Shown: positions 42,512 to 55,049, numbered from the stretch's first letter. The stretch: DNA of 64,000 nucleotides from Photobacterium sp. JCM 19050 (GCA_001310455.1 BAXG01000022.1:24582-88581); one strand, 5' to 3'. A program made the numbers and translations. The notes: generated by a model from the letters alone, not told the origin.

Positions 42512-43246
42512 TTAACGGCGCTGGCGAACGGCCTCAAACAGGCAGATACCTGTCGCGACTGAGACGTTCAGGCTGGAGACACTGCCTGCCATTGGGATAC
42601 TGATAAGCTCATCGCAGGTTTCACGGGTCAGGCGGCGCATACCGTCACCTTCTGCACCCATCACGATAGCCAACGGGCCAGTCAGCTTACTTTCGTACAA
42701 GCTGTGGGTCGCTTCACCGGCAGTGCCGACAAACCAGACGCCCTGCTCCTGAAGGGCACGCATGGTGCGAGCCAGGTTGGTCACGCGAACCAGCGGTACC
42801 ACTTCCGCCGCGCCGCAGGCAACCTTGCTGGCTGTTGCGTTCAGTTGGGCTGACTTGTCTTTCGGTACAATGATCGCGCAGACACCGGCTGCATCCGCAT
42901 TACGCAGACAGGCACCCAGGTTGTGCGGGTCGGTCACACCGTCCAGCACCAGCAGCAACGGGTTTTCCTTGCCATTCAGGATCTGGTCAAGGTCGTTTTC
43001 GTTGTACTGCTTGCCCGGTCTTACTCGGGCAATTACGCCCTGGTGGACCGCGCCCTTGGCTTTGTCATCCAATGCTTTGCGGTGCATTTCCTGAACGGTA
43101 ATGCCAAGGCTCACGATTTCATTCAGCACTTCCAGCATCTTGTCGTCGTGGCGGCCTTTCAGCACATAGACTTCGATAAACCGCGACGGGTCGTTGGCAA
43201 GCACTGCTTTCACCGCATGCATGCCGTAGATCATTTCATTACTCAT
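42512..43246 (-). CDS. rlmB: 23S rRNA 2'-O-methyltransferase RlmB
   Basis: RlmB methylates Gm2251 in the 23S peptidyl-transferase loop. The 244-residue SPOUT enzyme starts [13 protein letters not shown] (after MSNE) and carries the knot motifs [33 protein letters not shown] and [16 protein letters not shown]. The frame is intact. It follows rnr by 6 bases, the usual nsrR-rnr-rlmB order. Confidence 0.96.
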   Translation of the reverse strand: MSNEMIYGMHAVKAVLANDPSRFIEVYVLKGRHDDKMLEVLNEIVSLGITVQEMHRKALDDKAKGAVHQGVIARVRPGKQYNENDLDQILNGKENPLLLVLDGVTDPHNLGACLRNADAAGVCAIIVPKDKSAQLNATASKVACGAAEVVPLVRVTNLARTMRALQEQGVWFVGTAGEATHSLYESKLTGPLAIVMGAEGDGMRRLTRETCDELISIPMAGSVSSLNVSVATGICLFEAVRQRR

Positions 43247-43252
43247 AGTCGG

Positions 43253-45745
43253 TTATTTCTTTTTCTTGCCTGTGCGCTTTTTCTTCGCCGCAGGGTTTTG
43301 AGATTGAGGCGCGCCTGTTAAGGGCTTTTTCTTGCCCTTGGCCGGTTTCTTCTTCCCTTTTTTGCCTTTCTTGCCAGCGCTGTCATCCCCTTTGCCTTTC
43401 GGGATATTGCCCTGCTTGAGCTGTTGCCTTACAGACGTACGCTCACGGGCACTTTCGGCATTCTTGCCAGATTCAGCGCGGCCTTTCTTGGCGCGGTCTT
43501 TTTCCGTTTTGCCGGCACGGCGAGGCTTGCGGTTGCTGCCAACCAGCTCAAAGTCGATCTGGCGGTCATCAAGATTGACGGATAATACCTTCACAGTGAC
43601 CTGATCGCCAAGGCGGAACACCCTTCCGGAGCTCTCACCAATGAGACGCTGACCCACCATATCGAAGCGGTAGTAGTCGTTATCGAGGTTTGAAATGTGT
43701 ACCAGGCCGTCGATATGCAGCTCTTTCAGGCGGACAAAGAAGCCGAAGCCGGTGACATTGGCGATGGTACCTTCCATCACTTCACCAACGTGGTCTTGCA
43801 TATATTCACACTTGAGCCAGTCTGACACTTCACGGGTGGCATCGTCTGCGCGGCGCTCTGTCATCGAGCAGTGTTCGCCCAGACCATCCATTTCGTCCAC
43901 GCTGTAGTGGTAACCGCCGGTTGGCGTCCAGCGGTTTTTGAGGCTGCCGCCCTGCTTCGCCAGCAGGTACTTGATTGCGCGGTGCAGCAACAGATCCGGG
44001 TAACGGCGGATTGGCGAGGTAAAGTGCGCATACTGGCCAAGCGCCAGGCCGAAGTGGCCGATATTGTCCGGCTGGTATACCGCCTGCTTCATCGAGCGCA
44101 GCAGCATGGTCTGGATAAGCTCGCGATCCGGGCGCTCTGCAATGGCATGAGCCAGCGTCGCGTAATCAGTTGGTGTCGGTTCAAGGCCACCAGTCAGTGA
44201 CAGGCCTAGTTCTCCAAGGAAATCCTTGAAGCCGACCAGGCGCTCTTCACCCGGGGATTCGTGTACACGGTACAGCGCCGGCTCCTTGGCTTTTTCAACG
44301 AAACGGGCGGAGGCGATGTTTGCCAGGATCATACATTCTTCGATGATCTTGTGCGCCACGTTACGTTCTGCCGGAACAATGCGGTCAATCTTGCGATCGG
44401 CATTGAAGATAAACTTGGTTTCGACCGTTTCAAACTCGATGGCACCACGCTGTTCACGGGCTGATTTCAGCACGTTGTACATGTTGTGGAGCTCTTCAAG
44501 GTGCGGAACCAGCTTGCCATAACGGCTGCGAAGCTCTTCGTCACCATCCAGGATCTGCGCTACCTTGGTGTAGGTCAGTCGGGCGTGGGAGTTCATTACC
44601 GCTTCATAATGGCGGAAACCGGACAGGCGGCCGGCCGCCGACACAGTCATTTCGCACACCATGCACAAGCGGTCTACCTGTGGGTTCAGGGAGCAAAGGC
44701 CGTTGGAGAGCACTTCCGGCAGCATAGGGACAACCTGCGACGGGAAGTACACCGAGTTACCCCGGTTGTGCGCCTCCAGATCAAGCGCTGTTTCCGGACG
44801 GACGTAATAACTTACGTCAGCAATGGCAACCCAAAGACGCCAGCCACCGGATTTTTTCTTCTCACAGTAAACCGCATCATCAAAGTCACGGGCATCTTCG
44901 CCGTCGATGGTCACCAAAGGCAGCTCGCGCAGGTCAACACGACCGGCCTTGGCCTCTTCCGGTACCTCTTCGGTAAGATCCTTAATTTGTTTTTTAACTG
45001 TATGCGGCCATTCCAGCGGAATGTTATGGGTGCGGATAGCAATCTGCGTTTCCATACCCGGTGCCATGCTTTCGCCCAACACCTCAACAATTTTGCCTAC
45101 GGGCGGGTACTGACGGGTCGGGCGCTGGGTGATTTCAACCACCACAACATTACCCATGCGCGCACCCATGCGGGCATCTTTCGGGATAACAATATCCTGG
45201 CCAAGGCGCGAGTCATCCGGCACCACAAAGCCCTGACCCTGCTCAACAAAATAGCGGCCGACAATCTGGCCGGTGCGTGCTTCCATCACCCGGACAACGC
45301 GGGCTTCACGGCGGCCACGGCGGTCGGTACCGGCAGCCTGGGCCAGAATACAGTCACCGTGCATCACGCCTTTCATCTGGTGCGGAGGCAAAACCAGGTC
45401 TTCCTTGCTGCCCTTTCCTTCCGGGCGCAGGAAACCAAAGCCGTCACGGTGGCCGATGACCATGCCTTTGATGAGATCAAGGCGCTCAGGCAATGCGTAG
45501 CACTGGCGGCGGGTAAAAACCAGTTGGCCATCACGCTCCATGGCGCGAAGGCGGCGTCGCAGGCCTTCGTACTGGTCATCGCCACTGAGGCCAAGAAGTT
45601 CGAACAGTTGATCCCGGCTTACCGGCGCTGAGAGCCCCTTGATGATCTCAAGAATGTGTTCGCGGCTGGCAATGGGATTTTCGTATTTTTCTGCTTCACG
45701 ATCCTGGAAAGGATCATTGGATACTGGAGTATCTTCGTGTGACAT
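43253..45745 (-). CDS. rnr: Ribonuclease R
   Basis: RNase R is a 3'-5' exoribonuclease that degrades structured RNA and works with trans-translation. Domains in order: N-terminal helix-turn-helix ([21 protein letters not shown]), two cold-shock OB folds, the RNB catalytic domain with [20 protein letters not shown], an S1 domain ([20 protein letters not shown]) and a lysine-rich tail (the last 90 residues). From ATG 45745 it is 830 residues; AGGA lies 8 bases upstream, so this start is preferred to the ATG ten codons earlier. The frame is intact, notable given the broken neighbours. Confidence 0.95.
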   Translation of the reverse strand: MSHEDTPVSNDPFQDREAEKYENPIASREHILEIIKGLSAPVSRDQLFELLGLSGDDQYEGLRRRLRAMERDGQLVFTRRQCYALPERLDLIKGMVIGHRDGFGFLRPEGKGSKEDLVLPPHQMKGVMHGDCILAQAAGTDRRGRREARVVRVMEARTGQIVGRYFVEQGQGFVVPDDSRLGQDIVIPKDARMGARMGNVVVVEITQRPTRQYPPVGKIVEVLGESMAPGMETQIAIRTHNIPLEWPHTVKKQIKDLTEEVPEEAKAGRVDLRELPLVTIDGEDARDFDDAVYCEKKKSGGWRLWVAIADVSYYVRPETALDLEAHNRGNSVYFPSQVVPMLPEVLSNGLCSLNPQVDRLCMVCEMTVSAAGRLSGFRHYEAVMNSHARLTYTKVAQILDGDEELRSRYGKLVPHLEELHNMYNVLKSAREQRGAIEFETVETKFIFNADRKIDRIVPAERNVAHKIIEECMILANIASARFVEKAKEPALYRVHESPGEERLVGFKDFLGELGLSLTGGLEPTPTDYATLAHAIAERPDRELIQTMLLRSMKQAVYQPDNIGHFGLALGQYAHFTSPIRRYPDLLLHRAIKYLLAKQGGSLKNRWTPTGGYHYSVDEMDGLGEHCSMTERRADDATREVSDWLKCEYMQDHVGEVMEGTIANVTGFGFFVRLKELHIDGLVHISNLDNDYYRFDMVGQRLIGESSGRVFRLGDQVTVKVLSVNLDDRQIDFELVGSNRKPRRAGKTEKDRAKKGRAESGKNAESARERTSVRQQLKQGNIPKGKGDDSAGKKGKKGKKKPAKGKKKPLTGAPQSQNPAAKKKRTGKKKK

Positions 45746-45867
45746 AAGTCGTTCCTGATGGCGACGTGACATCATGAGTATATCGTGTCAGTCGCGAGAA
45801 ATTCGGAGCAGCTTCGCAATTCAGCTGCCAATTAGCGCTTTCCCAAACCGAAATATAAGTCAATGAG

Positions 45868-46303
45868 TTAAGCCACTGTCTGGGTGGGAATAAGCAATTC
45901 GCGCAATGGCGAATTGTCTTCAATGAGATCGGCAAGGGTGATGTGTTCAAGCTCGGCCAGAAATGCCTCTGTCGCACGGTGCAGTGCGTCTTTCAGGCGG
46001 CAGCCGGGTGAGATGTGACAAAAATGTGGGCTGCAGTCTACCAGCTGCATCGGCTCAAGCAGGCGGATCACCTCGCTACTGCAATGTCTTTCGCCGGTTT
46101 CCCCAGACGAATCCCGCCATTTTTGCCACGCTGCGTGGAGATCAGTCCTTCCTGCCCGAGGCGGTGGATGATCTTAACCATATGGTTGCGAGAAACGCCG
46201 TAAACCTCCGTTACCCGGGTGATGCTGGTAAGCTCCCCTTCCGGTAACAAGGCCAGGTATATCAGGCTCTAAGCCCGTAATCAGTAAAGCTGGTCAGTTG
46301 CAT
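45868..46303 (-). CDS. nsrR: NsrR nitric-oxide-sensing repressor (2 frameshifts)
   Basis: NsrR is an Rrf2-family repressor with an NO-sensitive Fe-S cluster. From ATG 46303 ([13 protein letters not shown]) the frame breaks near 46270 (GCCTG for GCCCTG) and 46087; one added base each gives 145 residues. After correction the cluster ligands fall at Cys91, Cys96 and Cys102 ([12 protein letters not shown]), exactly the E. coli NsrR numbering. It is divergent from hmp, with two NsrR-like sites between them, and lies upstream of rnr. Confidence 0.92.
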
Positions 46304-46325
46304 GGCGATCATTTTAGTCGTCTGG

Positions 46326-46354
46326 TTGACTAAAAGATACCTTTCAGATACAAC
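46326..46354 (+). promoter_or_regulatory. Candidate hmp promoter
   Basis: TTGACT (46326-46331), 17 bases, TACAAC (46349-46354). The first NsrR-like site covers the spacer and -10, which would explain repression. Confidence 0.5.
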
Positions 46355-46381
46355 TTATTTGATGCATTAAAAATACAACTT
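46334..46381. promoter_or_regulatory. Two tandem NsrR-like operators
   Basis: Two 23-base elements, 46334-46356 (begins AAGATACC, ends TACAACTT) and 46359-46381 (begins TTGATGCATT, ends TACAACTT), resemble the NsrR palindrome with AAGATGCATTT and its complement at about 17/23 and 18/23 positions. They lie between divergent nsrR and hmp, so could control both. Confidence 0.65.
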
Positions 46382-46402
46382 TAAAACAAGAGAAAGTAAG
46401 CC

Positions 46403-47590
46403 ATGTTAAGCCCATCAACCATTGATATCGTTAAATCGACCGCTCCCCTTATCGCCCAGACCGGGCCGGCACTCACCGCACACTTTTATCAGCGGATGTT
46501 TGACCGACACCCTGAGCTCAAAGACATTTTCAACATGACCCACCAGCAAACCGGTGCCCAGCGAGAGGCCCTGTTCAATGCAATCTGCGGTTATGCCAAC
46601 AACATCGACAACCTGGAAGCCCTGCTCCCCGCTGTTGAAAAAATTGCCCAAAAGCACGCGAGTTTTGTTATCACACCTGAGATGTACAATGTCGTCGGTG
46701 AAAACCTGCTCGCCACTATCGACGAACTTTTCTCTCCCGGGGATGAGGTTCTGGAAGCCTGGGGAGAAGCATACGGCGTCTTGGCGAATGTCTTTATACA
46801 GCGTGAAGAAGCCATTTACCGGGAAAGTGAATCCAGCACCGGTGGCTGGCGTGGTACCCGGACATTCAAGGTACTGAGCAAAACCCGCGAGAGCGACGTG
46901 ATCACCAGCTTTGTCTTTGCACCGGCTGATGGCGGCGAGGTTGCCCCTTTTAAACCGGGCCAGTACATCGGTATTCATATCAACGCCGATGAATTTGAGA
47001 ACAAGGAAATTCGCCAGTACAGCCTGTCTGCGGCCAGCAACGGGGAAACTTATCGCATTTCTGTAAAACGTGAAGGGGAAGGAAAGGTATCCCGCTACCT
47101 GCACAACCATCTTCAGGAAGGTGACGAGATAGAGCTCACCCCGCCTAACGGCGATTTCTGGCTGGATGTTCAGGCCGATACGCCTGTTTGCCTCATCTCT
47201 GCCGGTGTTGGCCTCACCCCGATGCTCTCAATGCTTGAAACTCTCAACGGAAACCACAACGCGCCGGTTTACTGGCTGCATGCGGCCGAAAACGGCAATC
47301 ACCATGCCTTCCGCAACCGAATTGATGCGCTGAATAAAGAGTGGGAATTGCTGACAACCCGGACCTGGTACCGTCAACCGCTCAGCACGGATATTGCCGG
47401 CGAACACTTCGACAGGGAGGGCCTGATGGAAATCAGTGAGGTTAACGGCCTGACAACGGACAGCAATGTTGTTTACCACCTGTGTGGTCCGGTTGGGTTC
47501 ATGCAGTTTGCTGCCAAGCAACTTGTTGAGGCAGGCGTAAATCAAGACCGCATTAAGTACGAGTGCTTTGGCCCGCACAAAGTCCTGTAG
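46403..47590 (+). CDS. hmp: Flavohaemoglobin, nitric oxide dioxygenase
   Basis: Hmp detoxifies NO to nitrate using O2 and NADH. The globin domain shows the proximal His85 (IAQKHASFV), distal Tyr29 and Gln53. The reductase has the FAD motif RQYSLS, NAD-binding [16 protein letters not shown] and CGPVGFMQF. The product is 395 residues with an intact frame. AGAGAAAG precedes the ATG. It is regulated by NsrR according to context and sites. Confidence 0.96.
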   Translation: MLSPSTIDIVKSTAPLIAQTGPALTAHFYQRMFDRHPELKDIFNMTHQQTGAQREALFNAICGYANNIDNLEALLPAVEKIAQKHASFVITPEMYNVVGENLLATIDELFSPGDEVLEAWGEAYGVLANVFIQREEAIYRESESSTGGWRGTRTFKVLSKTRESDVITSFVFAPADGGEVAPFKPGQYIGIHINADEFENKEIRQYSLSAASNGETYRISVKREGEGKVSRYLHNHLQEGDEIELTPPNGDFWLDVQADTPVCLISAGVGLTPMLSMLETLNGNHNAPVYWLHAAENGNHHAFRNRIDALNKEWELLTTRTWYRQPLSTDIAGEHFDREGLMEISEVNGLTTDSNVVYHLCGPVGFMQFAAKQLVEAGVNQDRIKYECFGPHKVL

Positions 47591-47603
47591 TTACCCCCAG
47601 AAC

Positions 47604-47634
47604 AAACAAACCCGCTCAATGCGGGTTTGTTTTT
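47604..47634. terminator. Convergent hmp/motX terminator
   Basis: AAACAAACCCGC / GCGGGTTTGTTT is a perfect 12-bp stem with a five-base loop and T-runs on both strands; it touches the motX stop codon. Confidence 0.88.
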
Positions 47635-48252
47635 ACCAATAGGTATCTCGCCGTTTTGCCCGGGCAATAATATTCTGGGGCATACGCTCTTCCAGCCCCT
47701 GACGCAAAAGCGCGATCTGCCGGTGCTTGGCTTTGCTTGCTGTGATGGTGTTGTACAGCCAGCGGTAGGCATCTTCGTAATCCAGCGGGCTGCCATAGTT
47801 ATCCAGCAGCAATTCAGCGAGGTGAATGCGCGCCCGGGTATCACCCAACGATGCGGCTTCACGCAGATAAGGGATCGCTCGCTCCGGATCTCGCTGTACC
47901 AGGGTGCCGTTAGCATAGTATCTCCCCAGTTGCTCAAGTGCGGCTGGCAAGCCCTGTTGAGCTGCCGATTGCATGTAATAGATGCCGGTTTCCACATCCC
48001 GGTCAACACACACGCCCCACGCCAGCATATCACCGTAGAGGAACTGGTAAGCCGGGGATTCCACTTTTTCAGCACGGGCAACAATATCCTGCACCAGCTG
48101 GCAGTCATCAGCTTTTACCCGCTTTAGCTGGTATTGGCTTCAAACATCTTGAACAGTGCGGCTTCGTCGTACACCTCTACAGGAGGGCCGACGTCAGCAT
48201 GTGCTGCACTGGAGGCAAGCAATAATGATATAACCAGTTTTCGCAGCTTCAT
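47633..48252 (-). CDS. motX: MotX, sodium-driven polar flagellar motor protein (one frameshift)
   Basis: MotX is the Sel1-repeat T-ring protein that recruits PomAB stators to the polar flagellum of vibrios. Visible: signal peptide (LRKLVISLLLASSAAHAD), the DCQLVQDIVARAEKVESPAY block, Sel1 repeats (YGDMLAWGVCVDRDVETGIY and AALEQLGRYYANGTLVQRDP) and the ARAKRRDTYW end. The frame breaks near 48130; one added C gives EANTQLKRVKADDCQLV and 206 residues. Location near purA is as in V. cholerae. Confidence 0.87.
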
Positions 48253-48403
48253 GGATAACGGTCACCAGTGACTCAGGGAAACAACACAGCCTGGGAGCTG
48301 TCCGGACAATTTCTTTATCGGCATGCCTCTGACAACTTTAGTGTTTGAATGTCACTTTGTCACAACACCCGAACCGGAAATGTTACCTGCTCCGGGTGGT
48401 TGA

Positions 48404-49731
48404 TCACATGTTCCCATCCACGGCAATTTCAACCCGGTTCCGCCCGCCGGATTTCGCCCGATACAGTGCGTTATCCGCCCGAGCCAGAAACATCGCTGCT
48501 GATTCACTGGCAAGCATCGCCACACCGATACTGCAGGTAACTGGCTCGCCATGGCGCCATACCCGCCCGAAAAGGCTGACACGGATTTTTTCCGCCAGCG
48601 CCGCTGCCTGTGCCAGGTTCCTGCCTCTGGCGAATACAAAGAACTCCTCCCCGCCCCAGCGAACCAAGAGGTTTCCGGGTCCAACTGCTGCGCGATCGTC
48701 TGGGCAAACTCCCTGAGCACTTCATCACCTACCGGGTGTCCGTAGGCATCATTGACATGTTTGAAGTGGTCAACATCAATGCAAAGCAGGCTGAACGGAA
48801 TAGCTTTTTCTGACGCGGAACTGATCTCTTTTTCCAGCCAGCCATTGATATCTGTACGGTTTCGCACGCCGGTCAGGGCATCGGTATAGACCTTCCCACA
48901 AAGTTCCTCACTTTCCCGGTGCAGCGCTTTGTTGGCTTTTTTCAGAAGCCGGCTCTGCCGACGAGAGTCTGCCAGTTGCTGCCGCAATTCACGGTAATGA
49001 ACAACCATCCATCCCACCGCACTTCCCAGCCACAGCCATACAAGGGCGTGGAGCAGTTCTCTCTCACTTATCCACTCCCCTTCAAATATCAGCCGCTTGA
49101 GCTCAAAACGGTATTTACCGGGCAATGACCCGCTCCCGGTGGCAATTTCAATCAATGTGATATTGGACAAATCGACCGCTGCATGTTGTGGGGCAATTTT
49201 CTTGTCTGCAATCCACCAGGTCAGTACCTGGAAGCTGTCGAGAGGAAACTCATAACGCGTTTCCTCTTTGGCTGCCGAGTATTCTATGCCGTTAAATTTC
49301 ATTGATACCGGGTCTTCCGGGGTGGAGTATGCCGGGTGGTAATTACGAAGATATACCCGTACCCGGCCGTTATTGCCCGGGGGGCTATCATAAGAAGCAT
49401 CAAGAATCAGTGAGTTAAACTGGCTGACATCCAGCCCTCTGGCCGGGTCGCCAGACAGCCGTATTGCCAGCTCACAATACGGCCACACATAGGCCGGAGA
49501 CATGTCGCACTCCATCACCACACCATCAGGTGTTACGGTGACGTTACCCGTTGTCTTACCACCGGTAGTCGCATCACTGACAAACTGATAGGAAAACGCA
49601 GAAGGGGTTATCTCATACTGGCGAACGGCACCACCGAGATAAAACCAGGCCAGCGCGATAAGGGAAACAACAACAAGGAAAGCGGCCACACCAAAGGTGC
49701 GAAGGGAAGGCAGCTTGGAAAACCCTAGCAA
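48404..49731 (-). CDS. Membrane diguanylate cyclase with periplasmic beta-sandwich sensor (one frameshift)
   Basis: This is a GGDEF protein likely to synthesise c-di-GMP. Domains: membrane helix 1 (VAAFLVVVSLIALAWFYLGG), a roughly 200-residue periplasmic domain rich in beta strands (LILDASYDS, VRVYLRNYHPAYS, KYRFELKRLIFEG) resembling carbohydrate-binding or CIA30-like sandwiches, helix 2 (ALVWLWLGSAVGWMVVHY), a coiled coil and the GGDEF domain with LTGVRNRTDINGWL and the intact site RWGGEEFF. The frame breaks near 48680; one added C gives ETLLVRWGGEEFFVF and 442 residues. No ATG fits; TTG 49731 has GGAG nine bases upstream and is preferred over TTG 49800. It is upstream of motX on the same strand. 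Confidence 0.83.
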
Positions 49732-49890
49732 ATGTAAAAACTCCAGACAAACAGAACAGCCAAAACTTGCGCAATACCAACAAATTAACCCGGTTGGCAA
49801 AGAGGCTTATCATAGAAAATATCTGGCAGCGATCTTAAGCAGCCTCCCGGCACAGAAAAGTAATTCAACAGAAAACGTTACAAAAAATCA

Positions 49891-49917
49891 TAAAAAAACC
49901 GGCATCTCTGCCGGCTT
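49891..49917 (-). terminator. purA terminator
   Basis: On the minus strand GCCGGCA / TGCCGGT with a four-base loop then a T7 run, 23 bases after the purA stop. Confidence 0.85.
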
Positions 49918-49939
49918 CTTCGTCAATTCACGAGTTTGT

Positions 49940-51271
<1,332 letters not shown>

Positions 51272-51370
51272 CTAGCACCATCGCTGTCACAATGCAGTCA
51301 TTTTTTGACCGTCTAGACGTCTCGATTAATACGCGAGATCACAATGGCATAAGCAATTGATTTACAAGAC

Positions 51371-51555
51371 CTACCACATCATGTAGGCGATCACTGCACC
51401 GGCAACAAACAAACATCCGCCAATCCGTCGAAGGATCGTATCGGGCTGCCCGGCAAGTTCCGCTATCATCTCCCGCCACTTCCCGGGGAAAAACAACGGC
51501 CCTATGCCTCAAGTACTAATACCAGACCCAACGCAAGCCAAAGTGCCTCATTCAC
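51371..51555 (-). CDS. yjeT: YjeT/DUF2065 small membrane protein (one frameshift)
   Basis: This short gene encodes a two-helix DUF2065 membrane protein of unknown function, found between hflC and purA in related bacteria. Translation from GTG 51555 gives MNEALWLALGLVLVLE, then stops prematurely; one added G near 51508 gives LEGIGPLLFPGKWREMIAEL and the second helix ending AVIAYMMW at 51371, 61 residues. GGGAG lies 8 bases before the GTG. Confidence 0.8.
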
Positions 51556-51612
51556 TCTCAATTCTCCCTATCCAGACAAACGGCAGGTTACTGGAACCCG
51601 GTTGTCAGGAAT

Positions 51613-51642
51613 AAAAAAGACAAGGCCGGGGCCTTGTCTTTT
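51613..51642 (-). terminator. hflC terminator
   Basis: On the minus strand AAAAGACAAGGCC / GGCCTTGTCTTTT is a perfect 13-bp stem with a two-base loop and a following T-run, 24 bases after the hflC stop. Confidence 0.88.
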
Positions 51643-51666
51643 ATGTTGTTTATCCGCTTTCCGGCG

Positions 51667-52551
51667 TTATTTTGCCAGCTCTGGTGCCTTCATGTACTTG
51701 AAGAACTCAGAGCTTGGGTCAACAACCAGAATGTCGTTCTTGTTGCTGAAGCTCTTCTCATACGCTTCCAGTGAGCGGGTGAACGAGAAGAATTCTGGGT
51801 TCTTCTCATAAGCGTCAGCATAGGTTTCAGCCGCTTTCGCATCTGCGTTACCGCGGGTAACACGGGCTGTTCTTTCTGCTTCTGCCAGTACAGTTGCCAC
51901 TTCAAGTTCAGCTTGGGCTCGAATAACTTCGCCCTTCTCACGGCCCTGCGAACGGTGACGACGCGCTACTGCCTCACGCTCTGCACGCATACGGCGGTAG
52001 ATAGACTCACTGATTTCGTCAGGCAGGTTAATACGCTTGATACGCAGGTCGATAACATCGATACCGAGGTCAATCGCGCTCTGCTGGGCATCAACCAATA
52101 CGTCCTGCATCACCTCTTCACGGTCTTCCGAGACAATCTGCTTGATGGTCTTGTTACCGATTTCAGCACGCAGGCCATCAGCCACACGACGCTGAAGAAG
52201 GGCTTCTGCAGTCAGTTGGTTACCGCCACCTGTTGCCAGGTAGTAAGTACCGAAGTCCTTGATGCGCCACTTGACGTAGGAGTCAATGATAACGTCTTTC
52301 TTCTCAGACGTTACGAAGCGGTCTGCCTGGTCATCCATGGTCTGGATACGGGCATCCAGGAAACGGACACGGTCAAACAGAGGCATCTTGAAGTGAAGGC
52401 CTGGTTGGTATACCTGAGTCTGCTCATTGACATCCTTCAGTACACGGCCAAAGCGAATCACGATACCGCGCTCACCTTCGTTGACGACGAAAATCGACAT
52501 CAGGAAAAGTACCGCGATAATGATCAATACAGGAATCGCTAACTTACGCAT
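51667..52551 (-). CDS. hflC: FtsH modulator HflC
   Basis: HflC is an SPFH/prohibitin protein that with HflK cages the FtsH protease at the inner membrane. Visible: N-terminal membrane anchor (LAIPVLIIIAVLFLMSIFVV), SPFH domain (VNEGERGIVIRFGRVLKDVN), long coiled coil (EREAVARRHRSQGREKGEV). The product is 294 residues with an intact frame, 2 bases after the hflK stop. Confidence 0.96.
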   Translation of the reverse strand: MRKLAIPVLIIIAVLFLMSIFVVNEGERGIVIRFGRVLKDVNEQTQVYQPGLHFKMPLFDRVRFLDARIQTMDDQADRFVTSEKKDVIIDSYVKWRIKDFGTYYLATGGGNQLTAEALLQRRVADGLRAEIGNKTIKQIVSEDREEVMQDVLVDAQQSAIDLGIDVIDLRIKRINLPDEISESIYRRMRAEREAVARRHRSQGREKGEVIRAQAELEVATVLAEAERTARVTRGNADAKAAETYADAYEKNPEFFSFTRSLEAYEKSFSNKNDILVVDPSSEFFKYMKAPELAK

Positions 52552-52553
52552 GA

Positions 52554-53708
52554 TCAGTATCTCCCTTGACGCGATGAAGATGAACGGGTGTTCTGCTCTG
52601 TAGTCACCGGAGCACGCTGCTCGAGCTCAATACCATAGCGGCTGGACTCAGACTGTTGTACCGGTGATACCGCTGGTGCGGATGACTGGCTCATCAGTTT
52701 ATCGAGCGGCAGGTACATCAGGTTGCCGGTAGATTTGGCGTCCACCATGATCTTACTTGTGCTGCCGAACACTTTTTCCATGGTCTGCAGGTACAGACGC
52801 TGGCGGGTAACTTCCGGTGCAGCATCGTACTGTGGCAGCAATTTTTCGAACTGGGCGACTTCACCCTCAGCCTTGTTCACGGCCTGTTCGAAGTATGCCT
52901 GAGCTTCTTTCTTGATACGCTCAGCATGACCCTGGGCTTTTGGCAGAACATCGTTTGCGTACGCTTCGGCTTCACGGATGAAACGCTCTTCATCCTCTCG
53001 AGCCGCGATAGCATCATCGAATGCATCCTTAACCTGCTCCGGCGGGCGGGCAGACTGGAAGTTCACATCCACAACCAACACGCCCATATCGTAGCGGTCG
53101 ATGATGCGGTTGATCTCTTCAAAAGTACGCTCACGCACTTCCTGACGGCCTGTTGTCAGGATCTGGTCCATTGACGCATCACCAATAACTGCACGCAGCG
53201 CAGAATCAGTGGCCTGACGCAGGCTGTCATCCGCGTTGGTCACGGCATACAGATATTTTTCAGGATTTGCGACACGGTACTGAACGTCCATTTCAACGCG
53301 CACGACGTTTTCGTCTTTGGTCAACATCAGACCTGAGCTACGCAGAGAACGGATGGACTGTACGTTTACCGTTTTCACTTCATCAATAAAGGTTGGCTTC
53401 CAGTTCAAACCCGGCTGTACGATGCGGTCGAACTGGCCGAGGCGAAGAACAACACCGCGCTCGGCTTCACCGATGGTGTAGAAGCCGGAAATGCCCCACA
53501 CGACCGCAGCCAAAACAGCGATAACCCCCAAACCAACAGCGCTTCCGCCGCCCAAAGAAGGGCCTCGTCCGCCAAACAATCCGCCGAGCTTGCGGCTCAG
53601 CTTACTGAACACTTCATCCAAATCCGGCGGCCCTTGGTCGCGACCACCGCGATTGCCCCATGGGTCTTTATCTGGGCTACCGTTGTTACCCGGCTCATTC
53701 CACGCCAT
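52554..53708 (-). CDS. hflK: FtsH modulator HflK
   Basis: HflK is the partner of HflC. The N-terminus is Gly/Pro/Asp-rich and cytoplasmic (MAWNEPGNNGSPDKDPWGNR), then one membrane helix (VGLGVIAVLAAVVWGISGFY), the SPFH domain (GEAERGVVLRLGQFDRIVQP) and a coiled coil with AYANDVLPKAQGHAERIKKE. The product is 384 residues with an intact frame. It is followed directly by hflC. Confidence 0.96.
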   Translation of the reverse strand: MAWNEPGNNGSPDKDPWGNRGGRDQGPPDLDEVFSKLSRKLGGLFGGRGPSLGGGSAVGLGVIAVLAAVVWGISGFYTIGEAERGVVLRLGQFDRIVQPGLNWKPTFIDEVKTVNVQSIRSLRSSGLMLTKDENVVRVEMDVQYRVANPEKYLYAVTNADDSLRQATDSALRAVIGDASMDQILTTGRQEVRERTFEEINRIIDRYDMGVLVVDVNFQSARPPEQVKDAFDDAIAAREDEERFIREAEAYANDVLPKAQGHAERIKKEAQAYFEQAVNKAEGEVAQFEKLLPQYDAAPEVTRQRLYLQTMEKVFGSTSKIMVDAKSTGNLMYLPLDKLMSQSSAPAVSPVQQSESSRYGIELEQRAPVTTEQNTRSSSSRQGRY

Positions 53709-53782
53709 CAGAGCACTCCATCAACATGATAAGACATTGTTTTTTGATACTTTAGCAGCCTAAACGGTTACGATAAAGTTAC

Positions 53783-55049
53783 CTAGCGCACCGTCTTCCT
53801 TTTTTCCAACCTGTGCCACTCAGATTCAGGCATCCGCACATCCAACAAGAGATGTCCGTCCTCCTGAAATTCTTCGTGCTGGATGCAGTGCATGCGATAA
53901 AACGCACTGTGCATCCGGCCGATACAGGCAGGCGGGATCCTCAGGCGGAAACTGACCATGTTATCGCCGAGCCTTTCAGACAGAGCCTGGAAAAGCAGGT
54001 CGATACCCAGTCCATCCCGGGCAGACAGCCAAACTGCACGTGGGACACCTTCATCGTCCCTTTCTATACGGGGCGATTGGTCTTCCAGTGCATCCACTTT
54101 GTTCATTACTAACAAAAATGGGACATCGGCCGCTTCAATTTCTTCCAACACCGTGTTTACGGCGTCAATGTTCTCACGAAATCTTTCATCGCTGGCATCC
54201 ACCACATGAAGCAATAAATCCGCTTCCTGGGTTTCCTGCAATGTTGCCTTGAAGGCTGCCACCAAATCGTGGGGCAGATGACGGATAAAACCTACTGTAT
54301 CGGCAAGCACTGTCGCACCGACATCCGGTACATCAATCCGGCGCAGCGTTGGATCCAGCGTGGCAAATAACTGGTCCGCCGCATACACATCTGCTTCTGT
54401 GATCCGGTTGAACAGGGTGGATTTTCCGGCGTTGGTGTATCCAACCAGTGAAACAGTCGGTACTTCGGCACGGTGTCGTGCTCTACGCCCCTGCTCTCGC
54501 TGCTTCGCAACCTTTTCCAGGCGGCGAAGGATCGACTTAACCCGCTCTCGCAACAACCGGCGGTCCGTTTCCAACTGTGTCTCACCCGGCCCCCGCAGAC
54601 CGATCCCCCTTTTTGACGCTCAAGGTGGGTCCAGCCACGGACCAGACGAGTGGAAAGGTGACGGAGCTGTGCGAGTTCTACCTGAAGCTTACCTTCATGG
54701 GTACGTGCTCGCTGGGCAAAGATATCAAGGATAAGCCCGGTGCGATCCAGTACCCGGCAACGGCAAAGCCGTTCCAGATTTCGCTCTTGTGCCGGAGAGA
54801 GAGCATGGTTGAAGATGACGATCTCCGCCCCTTCCACAGCGACCGCCTGGGCGATCTCCTGTGCTTTACCTTCTCCGACGAAATATTTGGGATTTGGGGT
54901 CTGGCGGCTGCCGGTAACAACTCGCAGTGCCGAGACCCTGCTGACGATACCAGTAACTCGAACTCGCTCAGATCCTCCCACTCACCTTCCTGTGTGAAGT
55001 TGATGTGGACCAGGATTGCGTGTTCACCGGCCTCGTAACGCTCAAACAA
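53783..55049 (-). CDS. hflX: Ribosome-rescue GTPase HflX (2 frameshifts)
   Basis: HflX splits stalled 70S ribosomes under stress. The HflX N-domain includes [18 protein letters not shown] and [19 protein letters not shown]; the G domain has [27 protein letters not shown] and NKVDA. The frame breaks near 54945 (one added G gives [15 protein letters not shown]) and 54605 (one added G in a G-run gives [19 protein letters not shown]), restoring 422 residues. The start is TTG 55049 with GGAG eight bases upstream. It is 23 bases after hfq. Confidence 0.94.

Noticed and set aside
44486..45631. 381-codon plus-strand open frame
   Set aside because: Antisense shadow of rnr, with no ribosome site or recognisable domain.
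51310..51319. Short palindrome CGTCTAGACG upstream of purA
   Set aside because: Ten bases only and unlike the PurR operator; likely chance.
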